A stretch of DNA of 23,137 nt from the NCBI GenBank assembly GCA_001969505.1, contig LSSK01001515.1, forward strand, positions 1 through 23,137, read 5' to 3'. A program made the translations under genes and the position numbers. Shown piece by piece: positions 8,662 through 17,248 of the stretch (positions are counted from its first letter, which is position 1; each line of letters begins with the position of its first letter). Below the pieces are notes generated by a model, which did no database searches, was not told the origin of the DNA, and saw only the letters and a program-made list of their open reading frames with translations. Origin of the DNA: Zancudomyces culisetae. Lineage: Eukaryota; Kickxellomycota; Harpellomycetes; Harpellales; Legeriomycetaceae.

Positions 8662-10571
8662 ATGTCGGAAAAGGCGAAATCAATTTTAGGCTTTGCGGAA
8701 AACCCTCCTTGCGATTTCGATCAAGATTTGTTTGTTAGCAAACTCGGCGGAAAACCTGTAAATACTTTCTCTATTTTTCTTTAATGTTTACCTTTCTCTT
8801 TACCTTTGCCTTTACAAATCAACTTTTATCATTTCCAAACTTTAAATGAGTCTACCAACACCGGTATATATATGATTTAATACATAAAACATAGAAATGG
8901 CTGATATACAACAAACCTTTACCTGCAACTCAGGTGATGTGCGGCAATTGCAAAAGCCCACTAGTTCTGCTCTTACAAGTAATTTCCTCATTTATATCTC
9001 ACAATCTTTCTTTGTTTTTGTAATTTTAATTGTATATAAAAATACGTAATTCTGTATAGCTCTATTTAACTCGCAACGTCCTGCTTTTTCTCAGGGCAAA
9101 AGAGGGTTGTATATGTATACTCAGTAGCTAACTTTTGATTAACCTGTATAGCTGTATGCTCCAGAGGATGAACCCAAGCAAGCTTTCCACAGGATGCTCT
9201 ATGTATTTATATGCAGGAACGGAAAATGCCATAGAGGGCCACATAATCTAATGTAAAAAACTATTTAAATTTCTTTTCTCGACTCTCCATACTTTTGAAC
9301 TATCACCAAAGGAAATACAAGCTAATATGGATACCAGTCGCGAATTCAATCATAATATTTTGATACTAATAGAATGAAGGTATTCCGAAGTCAAATAACT
9401 GAAGAAAATGACTACTACTATGAAACCCAGGCAGAAACTAGCCGTATGTCCGATGTCGATGATGTTGAAAACAAAGACGTAGATATTGTCTGGAAACTAA
9501 AACAAACCGTTAAAAAACCTTTACTATGCTCAATATGTGGATTGTCGGGAAATTTCATGTGTAGTCAATGCAAGAACAAGCGATATTGTTCAAAAGAACA
9601 CCAGTTGCTAGACTGGAGCTACGGGGGCCACAAATTCGATTGTCATTCAGAACACTCGTCTGCACAATCAAACAGTGGAAAGGTTGATGTAGTTAACATT
9701 GGGAACTCGAAATTTACTAATTACTTGTTCAAAGAAATGGAAATAATTTCTGAGGTTGAAGAGATCGAAATAAAGGCAAAACCAGATCCAAGTATGTATC
9801 ACGTAGCACTATTTTTTGGATATGTCTGATGGGCATACTCCTACTTGCAAGAAGCTGGCCAATTAATTGTATATTTTAGTTGAATGTGATGACTAATATC
9901 CGTTATCTGTATAACAGTAGACGACAAATTACCTGTTCTAGTCCAAAAAGGAAACGAAATAGATGAGGAAGCCGAAGAGGATTCAAAAGTAGAGGTTGAT
10001 AGACCATTTTTGGATTTCCAGGAAACTATTAGACACAATCCGGACCAGGTAATCCGCTATGCCCGAAACCCAGATTACGACCAGAATGCCGAGCCCCTTT
10101 TTGTTTCTGATAAATCCGACTTTGATGTACCAAATTGCCAATTGTGTGGATCTAAGCGTGAATTTGAACTGCAGGTATTTATAGATATCTATTTTACTTA
10201 TTTACTATTGGATTGGAACTACGCAAAATACTACTTCCAACAGCTTTCAAAGCATATTTTACAGAATTCATATGGATTCTAGCACTAATGATCATGTATA
10301 TAACGAATAGATAATGCCACAAATGCTGAACTATTTACAACGACCCGGAAACAACAATAATGACCTTGAATATATTGATTGGGGTACACTGCTAATTTAT
10401 ACCTGTCCCAATAATTGCGAATTGCCACCAGACCAAAACTACACACCCGAAGTGATTATTCGTCAGAACTTTACATCAGATGGAATTGGTGGTAGGTATT
10501 ATAAAGCAAGCATGGGTCTTTATACCGAGGAAGGCGTTATTGATGATGCATTTGATCAAATTCAGATTTAG
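8662..10571 (+). CDS. PDCD2: PDCD2 family protein with MYND zinc finger (ribosome-biogenesis chaperone)
   Basis: Six exons: 8662-8757, 8895-8978, 9152-9252, 9373-9791, 9918-10174, 10311-10571. All joins keep frame and give 405 residues. Junctions rebuild family motifs: GGKP|KWL, LVLLLQ|LYAPEDEPKQAFHRM, |MKVFRSQ, and REFELQ|IMPQMLNYL. A C-x2-C (residues 48 and 51) sits in the N-terminal TYPP-type region. The MYND finger spans residues 146-184 with C146, C149, C157, C160, C166, H170, H180 and C184. The C-terminal PDCD2_C domain has PNCQLCGSKREFELQ and DWGTLLIYTCPNNC. Family members (human PDCD2, yeast Tsr4) act as dedicated chaperones of ribosomal protein uS5/Rps2 in 40S assembly. From memory the yeast protein lacks the MYND finger, so this is the animal-like form. 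The join between exons 3 and 4 (AT|A ATG AAG) is the least conserved. The stop codon lies inside a hexanucleotide repeat, so the last 20 or so residues may be lineage-specific. Confidence 0.92.
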
Positions 10572-10587
10572 ATTTAGATTTAGATTT
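10564..10587 (+). repeat. AGATTT hexanucleotide repeat spanning the PDCD2 stop codon
   Basis: Four exact AGATTT units run across the end of PDCD2, and the TAG stop (10569-10571) is formed where units 1 and 2 meet. Because the unit is six bases, copy-number change would not alter the frame before the stop. Confidence 0.9.
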
Positions 10588-11602
10588 GAATGACTTCTCT
10601 CTATTTCTTCCTTATTGTTTCTTTTTTTTAGCTTTGTTTTGTTCAAAAATAGATCTCTTTTTGTTTGAATGATGGTTCAAATAACAGTGGTGTAGATATA
10701 CTTTTTATAAAAACGGTAGTTAGTGTATTTGGATCAGGTGTAATTCTTAAGCTGGCGGCTTACTGGTCAAATTGGATCATACTGGCTTACCAGCTTCAAT
10801 TTTCTACCAAAGTTTGGCAAAGAGTATCACTATTGAACCCTTAAAGGGATGTATACACCCTATATTGCTCAACATCCATATCTACTCTAATTCGTGCATG
10901 AAAAATGAACATATACCATAATGATCTGACCAAAAAAAAAAAAGACATTTGATGCCCACACATGGCCTGCTACCCCTGCCAGTTGCTGAGGGATGAAATT
11001 GTGATTTGGCTGTGTGGTTCAACATTTACAGGTGTAAATCTCAAGCAAGTATTCCATGGAACATAATCGAAATTTCAGACCCAACAGCCATCTATGCTCC
11101 TCAAATAAAAATTGATCAAAATGGAATTTCATCGAAAAAAATTTTTGTGGTAGCTTTGTTTGGATGAACTGGATAGCAGCTTGAAAAAAAGCGACCAATG
11201 AATTATTGCTGGAAATGGCTTGAAGCTGGAGGTTGAGGTTTTCTTTCCCATTTTAGCACAATTTTTATTTTCGCACTAAGATTTTTTTTCATGCCTTTGA
11301 AGTAATTATTCTTTCGAAAATGTGGTAAACAGCAAATAGGCAGTTGGGAAATAGTCAACTGGGGGACTCAACATTCGAGGAAAGAAAAAAAGAAAACACT
11401 ATTACTATAAACATTCGAAGAAAAAAAATAGAAAGCAAATACAAGATAAATAACTAGAACAACACGAGTATCCAACTCAACTTATTAGATTCTGTCAAAA
11501 TATACAAAAATATTCAAAACCTGTGTTTTCACAACTTTTGTCACTTTTAGTTAATTATTGTTAAACAACGTGTATCATAAAAAAAACATCTAGTTGAAAA
11601 AA
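10572..11602. other. PDCD2-STI1 intergenic region with STI1 promoter
   Basis: About 1 kb without a credible gene. It holds a heat-shock-element-like site (11058-11077), a 7-bp inverted repeat AAGCTGG/CCAGCTT (10749-10755 and 10790-10796) around repeated TACTGG/GGCTTAC words, an A/T palindrome near 11140, and A-rich, AAAGAAAA-rich DNA at 11380-11440 just before the coding region. The length is consistent with a regulated promoter for a stress-inducible co-chaperone, which is inference. Confidence 0.55.
11058..11077. promoter_or_regulatory. Putative gapped heat-shock element upstream of STI1
   Basis: GGAAC, a 5-bp gap, then CGAAATTTCA gives nGAAn-(5)-nGAAn-nTTCn units in correct 5-bp phase. 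This matches the gapped class of Hsf1 sites known from fungi. It lies about 525 bases upstream of the STI1 start. STI1 is a classic Hsf1 target in yeast, so the context is right, but one such site can arise by chance in AT-rich DNA. Confidence 0.35.
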
Positions 11603-13306
11603 ATGCCAACAGCTGAAGAATATAAAGCATTGGGAAACAAAGCCTTCACCTCTGGAAATTACGAGGAGGCAGTTAAGCAATTCACACTGGCAATCGAGGC
11701 TGATGGAACAAACCATGTTCTCTACTCTAACCGATCCGGCGCCTATGCAGGTCTCCGCAAGTATGATGAGGCACTCCAAGACGCAGAAAAAACCGTTAGC
11801 CTGAAGTCGGATTGGCCAAAGGGTTACGGCCGCAAGGGAGCAGCATTGCACGGATTAAAAAAGTTTGAAGAGGCAAAGGCAGCCTACGAAGAGGGACTTA
11901 AAATAGATCCAAACAATGCTCAGCTAACAAAGGGTCTAAGCGAAGTGGAGGAGATTTTGGCAGAGGCAAATTCACCATTTGACAATCTGTTTAAGGGTGA
12001 TGTTGTTTCAAAAATAGCAGCAAATCCACAACTCTCACCATATCTGTCTCAACCAGACTTCATGGCAAAGGTTTTGGAAATCCAAAAGGACCCAAGTGCA
12101 CTGAGCAAACATATGGGTGATCAAAGAATAATGACATTGGCAATGTCGCTGATGGGTTTGGATCCCAGCATTTTGAGCAAAGTTGGTGAACAAGGCGGAG
12201 AGGAAGAAAGCGCCCCAGAACCATACGTTGAAACCAAACCAGCACAGAAAGCACCAGAGAAAAAAGAAGAAAAGGTACAGGAAGAACCCATGGAGGTCGA
12301 GCCAACTGAAGAGGACAAGGCCAAGGTTGAGGCATTGAAGGAAAAGGACCTGGGAAATGCGGCTTACAAGAAAAAGGACTTTAAAGCAGCACTTGAGCAC
12401 TACGAGAAGGCTATCAGTTTGGCACCAGCAGAAATCACATTCTATAACAACAAAGCAGCAGTATACTTCGAGATGGGAAACTTTGAAGAATGCATTAAAT
12501 TGGCTGAACAGGCTGTAGATGTTGGTCGCGAAAATAGAGCTGACTATAAACTCGTTGCACGCTCGTTTAACCGTATGGGAACCGCTTATCATAAGTTGGG
12601 CGATTTGGAAAACTCCATCAAGTTTTACAACAAGTCGTTAATGGAGTACCGCACAGCAGATACACTGAACAAACTTAAGGCTGTCGAAAAGGAACTTAAA
12701 ATAAAGACCGAGACCGAGTACTTGGATGATGAAAAGGCTGAAGAGGCTAGAGCACGCGGAAACGATCTATTTAAGCAAGGAAAGTTTCCAGAGGCCATCA
12801 AGGAGTATACCGAGGCTGTGAAACGCAACCCCAAGGACCCTCGTGCATATTCGAACAGAGCTGCTTGTTATACTAAGCTTATGGCTCTTCCTGAAGCGCT
12901 CAAAGATGCCAATAAATGTATCGAACTCGATGAATTCTTTGTAAAGGCATATTTGCGTAAAGCTGCTATTGAGTTTATCAAGAGAGATTATGCTGAATGT
13001 ATGGAAATCTGCGAGCTGGCTTCAGAAAAGGACGTCGATAAGAAACACACCGCCGAAATCCAACAACAACTCGCCAAATGTTATTCTGCAATCAGGGAGA
13101 ACAACAATACGACTAAGCCTGAAGAGGCCTTGAAGAAGGCACAGTCTGACCCAGAACTTCAGAGAATAATTGCTGATCCTGCAATGCAAGCCATTTTGCA
13201 ACAGATGCAAACTGATCCACGTGCTGTCCAAGAGCACTTGAAAAACCCTGTTGTTGCCAAAAATCTAAGAAAACTGATGGCCGCTGGTATTGTTAGAATG
13301 GGCTAG
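11603..13306 (+). CDS. STI1: Hsp70-Hsp90 organizing co-chaperone Sti1 (Hop)
   Basis: An intronless ORF of 567 residues, close to yeast Sti1 (589). The start is ATG 11603 (MPTAEEYKALGNKAF); the frame opens a little earlier only with a TTG. Domain order is canonical: TPR1 (about 6-115), DP1 (about 123-190, with NPQLSPYL and a GLDP end), a Lys/Glu/Pro-rich linker (about 195-240), TPR2A (about 243-355), TPR2B (about 380-495) and DP2 (about 505-567, NPVVAKNLRKLMAAGIV). Carboxylate-clamp residues for EEVD tails are visible in TPR1 (KALGNKAF, YSNRS, KGYGRKG), TPR2A (KDLGNAAYK, FYNNKAAVY, RSFNRMG) and TPR2B (RARGNDLF, YSNRAACY, KAYLRKAA). Sti1 bridges Hsp70 and Hsp90 in the cytosol and passes clients between them. 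The CDS looks richer in GC and in C-ending codons than most neighbours, as expected for high expression. A possible Hsf1 site lies upstream. Confidence 0.97.
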   Translation: MPTAEEYKALGNKAFTSGNYEEAVKQFTLAIEADGTNHVLYSNRSGAYAGLRKYDEALQDAEKTVSLKSDWPKGYGRKGAALHGLKKFEEAKAAYEEGLKIDPNNAQLTKGLSEVEEILAEANSPFDNLFKGDVVSKIAANPQLSPYLSQPDFMAKVLEIQKDPSALSKHMGDQRIMTLAMSLMGLDPSILSKVGEQGGEEESAPEPYVETKPAQKAPEKKEEKVQEEPMEVEPTEEDKAKVEALKEKDLGNAAYKKKDFKAALEHYEKAISLAPAEITFYNNKAAVYFEMGNFEECIKLAEQAVDVGRENRADYKLVARSFNRMGTAYHKLGDLENSIKFYNKSLMEYRTADTLNKLKAVEKELKIKTETEYLDDEKAEEARARGNDLFKQGKFPEAIKEYTEAVKRNPKDPRAYSNRAACYTKLMALPEALKDANKCIELDEFFVKAYLRKAAIEFIKRDYAECMEICELASEKDVDKKHTAEIQQQLAKCYSAIRENNNTTKPEEALKKAQSDPELQRIIADPAMQAILQQMQTDPRAVQEHLKNPVVAKNLRKLMAAGIVRMG

Positions 13307-13904
13307 TTTAGTTCTTGCCCTCCCCTCCCCTTTTTTCTGGTTTTAATGATTAGTTTTTTTTATTCTGCTTGTTTTGTTTGTTATATCGAGGAGTGCTACT
13401 AATACATTTATTATGTTAAATTAAATACGCCTAACCCCGTCCTAAGCTTATCTTTATCCATTAGCACTTCCACCCTAACTCCACCACTAAGATGGCTCGC
13501 TCTTCCTATTGTCGCCACAACTTCCTGTATCAAATTGAGACTGGCGCTTTTGCCCAAAAAAAATATAGAAACCCGTCAAAGGGTGGGTTGGTCAAAAGTC
13601 AAAAAAAAATTGCAAACCAAAGTGGACCCATCTCTTAAGCCATAACAGTGTCACTCTTGGTAAATTACACTTTCTGTGAAATATATTTTTAGTAGCGGCT
13701 TTGTAAAGTTTTATAATTCAATTAGATAATTATGAAATGATTCCACAATCCGATTGTATCGATAAGCCAACAAGTGCATGCAAATCTCACCCACCCCAGT
13801 TGTTTTCAATATCACAATACACGCCAACTAGATCCTAAAAACAGGAATGCAAATTAATATGAGGAAATTGAGCGTAACTATCGAGCCATGTCATGCCTAA
13901 CGAG

Positions 13905-13937
13905 GGAATTTCCTGGGTTTATGGTGGAATTTCCTGG
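13905..13937. repeat. Two exact copies of GGAATTTCCTGG, 21 bp apart
   Basis: The 12-mer occurs at 13905-13916 and 13926-13937. Start-to-start distance is 21 bp, two helical turns, so both copies face the same side of the DNA. The core GGAATTTCC is nearly palindromic. The pair sits about 620 bases before the TMEM135-like start codon. A tandem binding site for a dimeric regulator is an inference. Confidence 0.6.
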
Positions 13938-14459
13938 AACCTTAGCCTTGGGCCCTGAGTAGTAATCAGAGGCTTTCTTTTGGTTTCGGCTTACTACTTG
14001 ATGTTTTCATTTTCCCGGAGTCACATCTCATCAAACACCCTTGTAGAGCTTGGTTAGAATATGACAATTGTTACACCTCAAACAAACAAAAAAAAGTAAA
14101 AGAGTGACATAAATGTGATTTTCAAGCAGGAAACAAACTGTAGTGAAAATGGAAATAGCCGCAAATTACCAAATGCTACTAGCTCATTATCCATTCCCTC
14201 GCCTACTTGACAGCCTATTTACATAATATAGATTCATTGAATGGCGATAAAATACTCGTTAATTTTTTTTTTGATACCAGTGGAGCGTGCGGCAATAAAA
14301 AAGCGGATTGCGCAATTACTGGAAAGAGAGTAATGGCTAGATTTGATATATTAAGCCCACATCATCGCTTAAATTTTTCATCAGTTTACCTCTGTTCCTT
14401 CTAATACCTCTTGCGCTCTACCATAAGAACAAACATACCTTCTACTTTTTTTTTCTATG

Positions 14460-14468
14460 TATAAAAGG
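14460..14468 (+). promoter_or_regulatory. TATA box of the TMEM135-like gene
   Basis: TATAAAAGG matches the TATA consensus and lies 98 bases before the ATG at 14558, preceded by a T-rich tract. Transcription would be expected to start some tens of bases downstream, leaving a short leader. Confidence 0.55.
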
Positions 14469-14557
14469 GAGAAAGCAGTGGATTCCGACAGAGAAGCAGC
14501 GATTTGCATAGATTAATAGAAATTCGATAACATAAGCAGATTTATAAAAAAAAGGAT

Positions 14558-16496
14558 ATGAGTAGCAGTTTTTTGTTGGGAAACTTCTACGAGGTCCTGG
14601 CCCAGGTAGTGGGATTTGCCTTGACCGATGCAGAAAAGGAAAAGGTGGTGCTTGAATTTAGAAATTTCCACAAAAAGCTTCAGAGCATAAGTAGTGCAAA
14701 TCTGGCCAAGTTGGCCCAGAAGGAAAAGGACGGCGAATTTATAAAAATAAAGTGCAAACACAAGGGACGCTCATGTACTCAGAATGCAGTGAGGGGATTT
14801 GTCAAGGCGTTTGTGGCGGGGCTTGGGGTCAAGTATTTGCTTGATATCGTACCGCTGTTGATCAGTCTAAAGATCTTTAAAAGGTAACTCTACTTTGTTG
14901 TGATTATATTTTAAGAGCACCAGACTATATGTTTGTGCTGCTCTTACTTGTCTCTATGTTAAAGAAACAACGTTGAGAATTCAATCTTTAAGAGAACCAT
15001 GGTTGCTAGACTGTAAATGTGGAATAATTACATATCCAACAGCTTTTTTTTTTTGCTAATATAGACCTGGCGAAATATTTCGACTATTCAAGAGGGACAA
15101 CCTTCAGTTTGCAGCATTTTTATCCCTGACAATAGGGCTATACAAAACATTATTGTGTTTTCTTAGGAGCATAAGAAGCAAAGGTTCTTGGGGTGGTGAT
15201 CGGCTTAACAGCTTTTTGGCAGGATTAATTGCAGGGGGAGTAGGTATTCAGGTGGAAAAAAACGCCAGTAGACGATTCACTATAACGCAGTATGTATTTA
15301 CACGATCCTTGATATGTTTAATCATACACCTTTATGCCAAAGTGAGGAAGGCCTACATAAAATCCAGGGATGAGAGTACAGATTATGAACCTGATGAAGA
15401 CAGAGTTTTGCTCGTAAGTGTTTCATTTTATTTTTCTTTACTCTGCTTTGGGTGATAATGTTTCCTATATTAAGCCACTAATAATTAAATTCTGGAAATA
15501 TTATACTAAAAGAACCGGAACAGCGAGCAGGAAGCACTGAGATTCACAAACATAAATAATGTGCGATTTAAAGTGCATCAGGATTCAAAACTAGACAAAG
15601 TCTTATCTGCTCTGGATACCTTTTTAATGAACTATGGACCAACTATGCTTATGGCAGTGTCTACAAGCTATGTGGCTCATGCGCTTTTAAAAGCTTCACA
15701 CTTGTTTCCAAGATCATATTATAGATTTCTGATGACTTACTCAGGATTTTCAACAAAACTTCCAGGCCATCTAGAGGATATATTCCCACTATTTACCAAA
15801 TTGGTTGACTACGAATACGAAACTAACTCCACTGCACTGACGCGTATTCCAGACGGCATGAAGACGTATGAGATGTTTGAACAGCATCCGGTTGCTTCTT
15901 CATTTGCAGATGCTCATGATAAGTCGCTAAGTCACGATTGGGTTCAATGTGCCATTCTACACCCTTACACGCCACATTGTTCAGTTGGGTTTGTACATTT
16001 CTTGAAGGAGGTATTTCCTAAATCCTTACTCATCTACCTTCCTTTGAACTTTGCTTCTGCTGTGATATTCAAAAGAAAAGCATTAATTGTTGACCCAGTT
16101 CGCTCGTCTACCCATATACTTAAGGCATCGCTACGTAGCTCGACATTTTTTGCTCTTATGGTAGCATGTGCCGGAACTGCACCTTGCTATCTTAAAAGAA
16201 TTCTTGGATTTGAACACCCATCAATATACTATGTCAACGGGCTGTTTGCGGGACTTTCTGTTTTGGTTGAAAAGCCTTCAAGAAGAATGGAATTGGGTAT
16301 GTACGTATTTATGCGGGCATTAGAGCTGTTTTGGCGCAAAAAATTGCATGCAAGGAACGCCAAAGCATTCCCAAGGCTTGAAAAGATTTTGTTCGCAGTA
16401 TCATTTGCCAACCTTATTATGCTATACCAGAACAATACAGATCATGTTAATTACACAACCAGATCAATTATGACTAGAATATTCGGAAAAAACTGA
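14558..16496 (+). CDS. TMEM135-like multi-pass membrane protein with internal duplication
   Basis: Three exons (14558-14883, 15065-15413, 15513-16496), all in phase, give 552 residues. The introns are 181 and 99 nt; the second ends AAAAG. Multiple hydrophobic segments are present in both halves. Two cysteine motifs mark the TMEM135 family: CKHKGRSC (66-73) followed by RGFVKAFVAGLGVKYLL, and C371...HPYTPHC (to C381) followed by VHFLKEVFPKSLLIYLPLN. Each half then has an 'AGL...VEK.SRR' element (159-179 and 468-483) and, five residues on, YVFTRSL or YVFMRAL. The protein is therefore a duplicated module, as in Tim17-like repeats. Animal TMEM135 is linked to peroxisomes, mitochondrial division and lipid handling; what the fungal members do is not known to me. 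The start is the first ATG after a TATA box. The N-terminal 60 residues contain an amphipathic charged region. Family assignment is good, function uncertain. Confidence 0.85.
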
Positions 16497-17248
16497 GACA
16501 ACACTTGTTTTTATCTAGCGCGTTACATGGTTAGTGTAAAAAGACACTTTTTTTTTTCGGCTGTGGTTACAACCAAACTCTCGGTTACAAACGAGTCAAT
16601 TAGGCAAATATACATATAAATATACATACAAATATACATACACACATTATGTTTATGTTTACGTACTTAGCATTGCTTGTTTATTGTCAATAGCACTATA
16701 CAGATTATTATTAATCAACACCAATAACTGGATTAAAATCATCCTTACAACATTCAGAGTTAGCCAATCAGTTGGCAGAATTTATAATTTGCAAATCTTG
16801 CAGTAATTTGAGAATTTCCAACAATTGAGGAAATTGTTTCTATTAATTTAAAATTCGCGAAAAATATTTAGTGGCTAAGAAGAGGAAAGAACGATAAAAA
16901 AATTTTATTGCTTGAACTTTGGGGGCGGGTGGTAATATCGATGACTGAAATTAGGGAAGCAGAATAATTGTAGAGAAAATTAAATTATAAAGAAATACAG
17001 GATAATATCACCATTTTTTTTTTATTATTGCCAATGTTTTGCATATTTCTCTTTAAAAATTTGAAGTAAAAAAAAATAATATAATAGTAAAAATATAATC
17101 TACCAAAAGGCGTCAAGCAATTCTAACGTTCAAGAGCGGGATAAAGAGTTGATCCATTTACAACCTCAAATATTGATAGTTTACTTAATAAAAGAGGGAC
17201 CTTGTTTATAAATTAGGACAGAAAAATTATTAAAAACAAAGGGGAAAA
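16497..17248. other. Intergenic region before the RBM39-like gene
   Basis: AT-rich DNA with a 12-bp tandem repeat (16606-16641), two GGTTACAA words 18 bp apart (16565 and 16583), a G-rich spot GGGGGCGGG (16921-16929) and several A and T runs. No gene is seen. It should contain the promoter of the downstream splicing-factor gene. Confidence 0.55.
16606..16641 (+). repeat. Three tandem copies of AAATATACATAC/T
   Basis: Three adjacent 12-bp units, AAATATACATAT then AAATATACATAC twice, differing only at the last base. This is a simple minisatellite in the 3' flank of the TMEM135-like gene. Confidence 0.9.

Larger units (their letters stand above)
13307..14557. other. Intergenic region between STI1 and the TMEM135-like gene
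   Basis: About 1.25 kb. It contains the STI1 3' end, a repeated 12-mer (13905-13937), and a TATA box with downstream leader for the next gene. A 48-codon plus-strand ORF at 13492-13638 (MARSSYCRHNFLYQIETG...) has a mixed, protein-like composition but no recognised homologue, and is not called. An open frame at about 14207-14404 has no usable ATG and is also not called. Confidence 0.55.

Noticed and set aside
9374-9829. Stand-alone MYND-finger protein of 151 residues
   Set aside because: It is exon 4 of PDCD2 read through into the next intron (GTATGT donor at 9792).
10661-11025. GGTTCAA words that recall a tRNA B box
   Set aside because: The following bases do not match the B box consensus, no A box is at the right distance, and no cloverleaf can be drawn.
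11594-11602. Earlier start of STI1 at TTG 11594
   Set aside because: Not an ATG. The first ATG at 11603 gives the standard short N-terminus before TPR1.
12035-12592. 185-codon minus-strand ORF opposite STI1, and other long minus ORFs there
   Set aside because: Shadow of the highly expressed, codon-biased STI1 CDS; composition is the Cys/Phe/Leu/Trp-rich complement typical of an antisense frame.
14207-14404. 65-codon ORF before the TMEM135-like gene
   Set aside because: It opens with TTG, has its first ATG near the end, and lies across the promoter with a TATA box just after it.
15561-15563. Independent gene starting at 15561 (GTG)
   Set aside because: It is the interior of exon 3 of the TMEM135-like gene; frame and intron phases connect it to exons 1 and 2.
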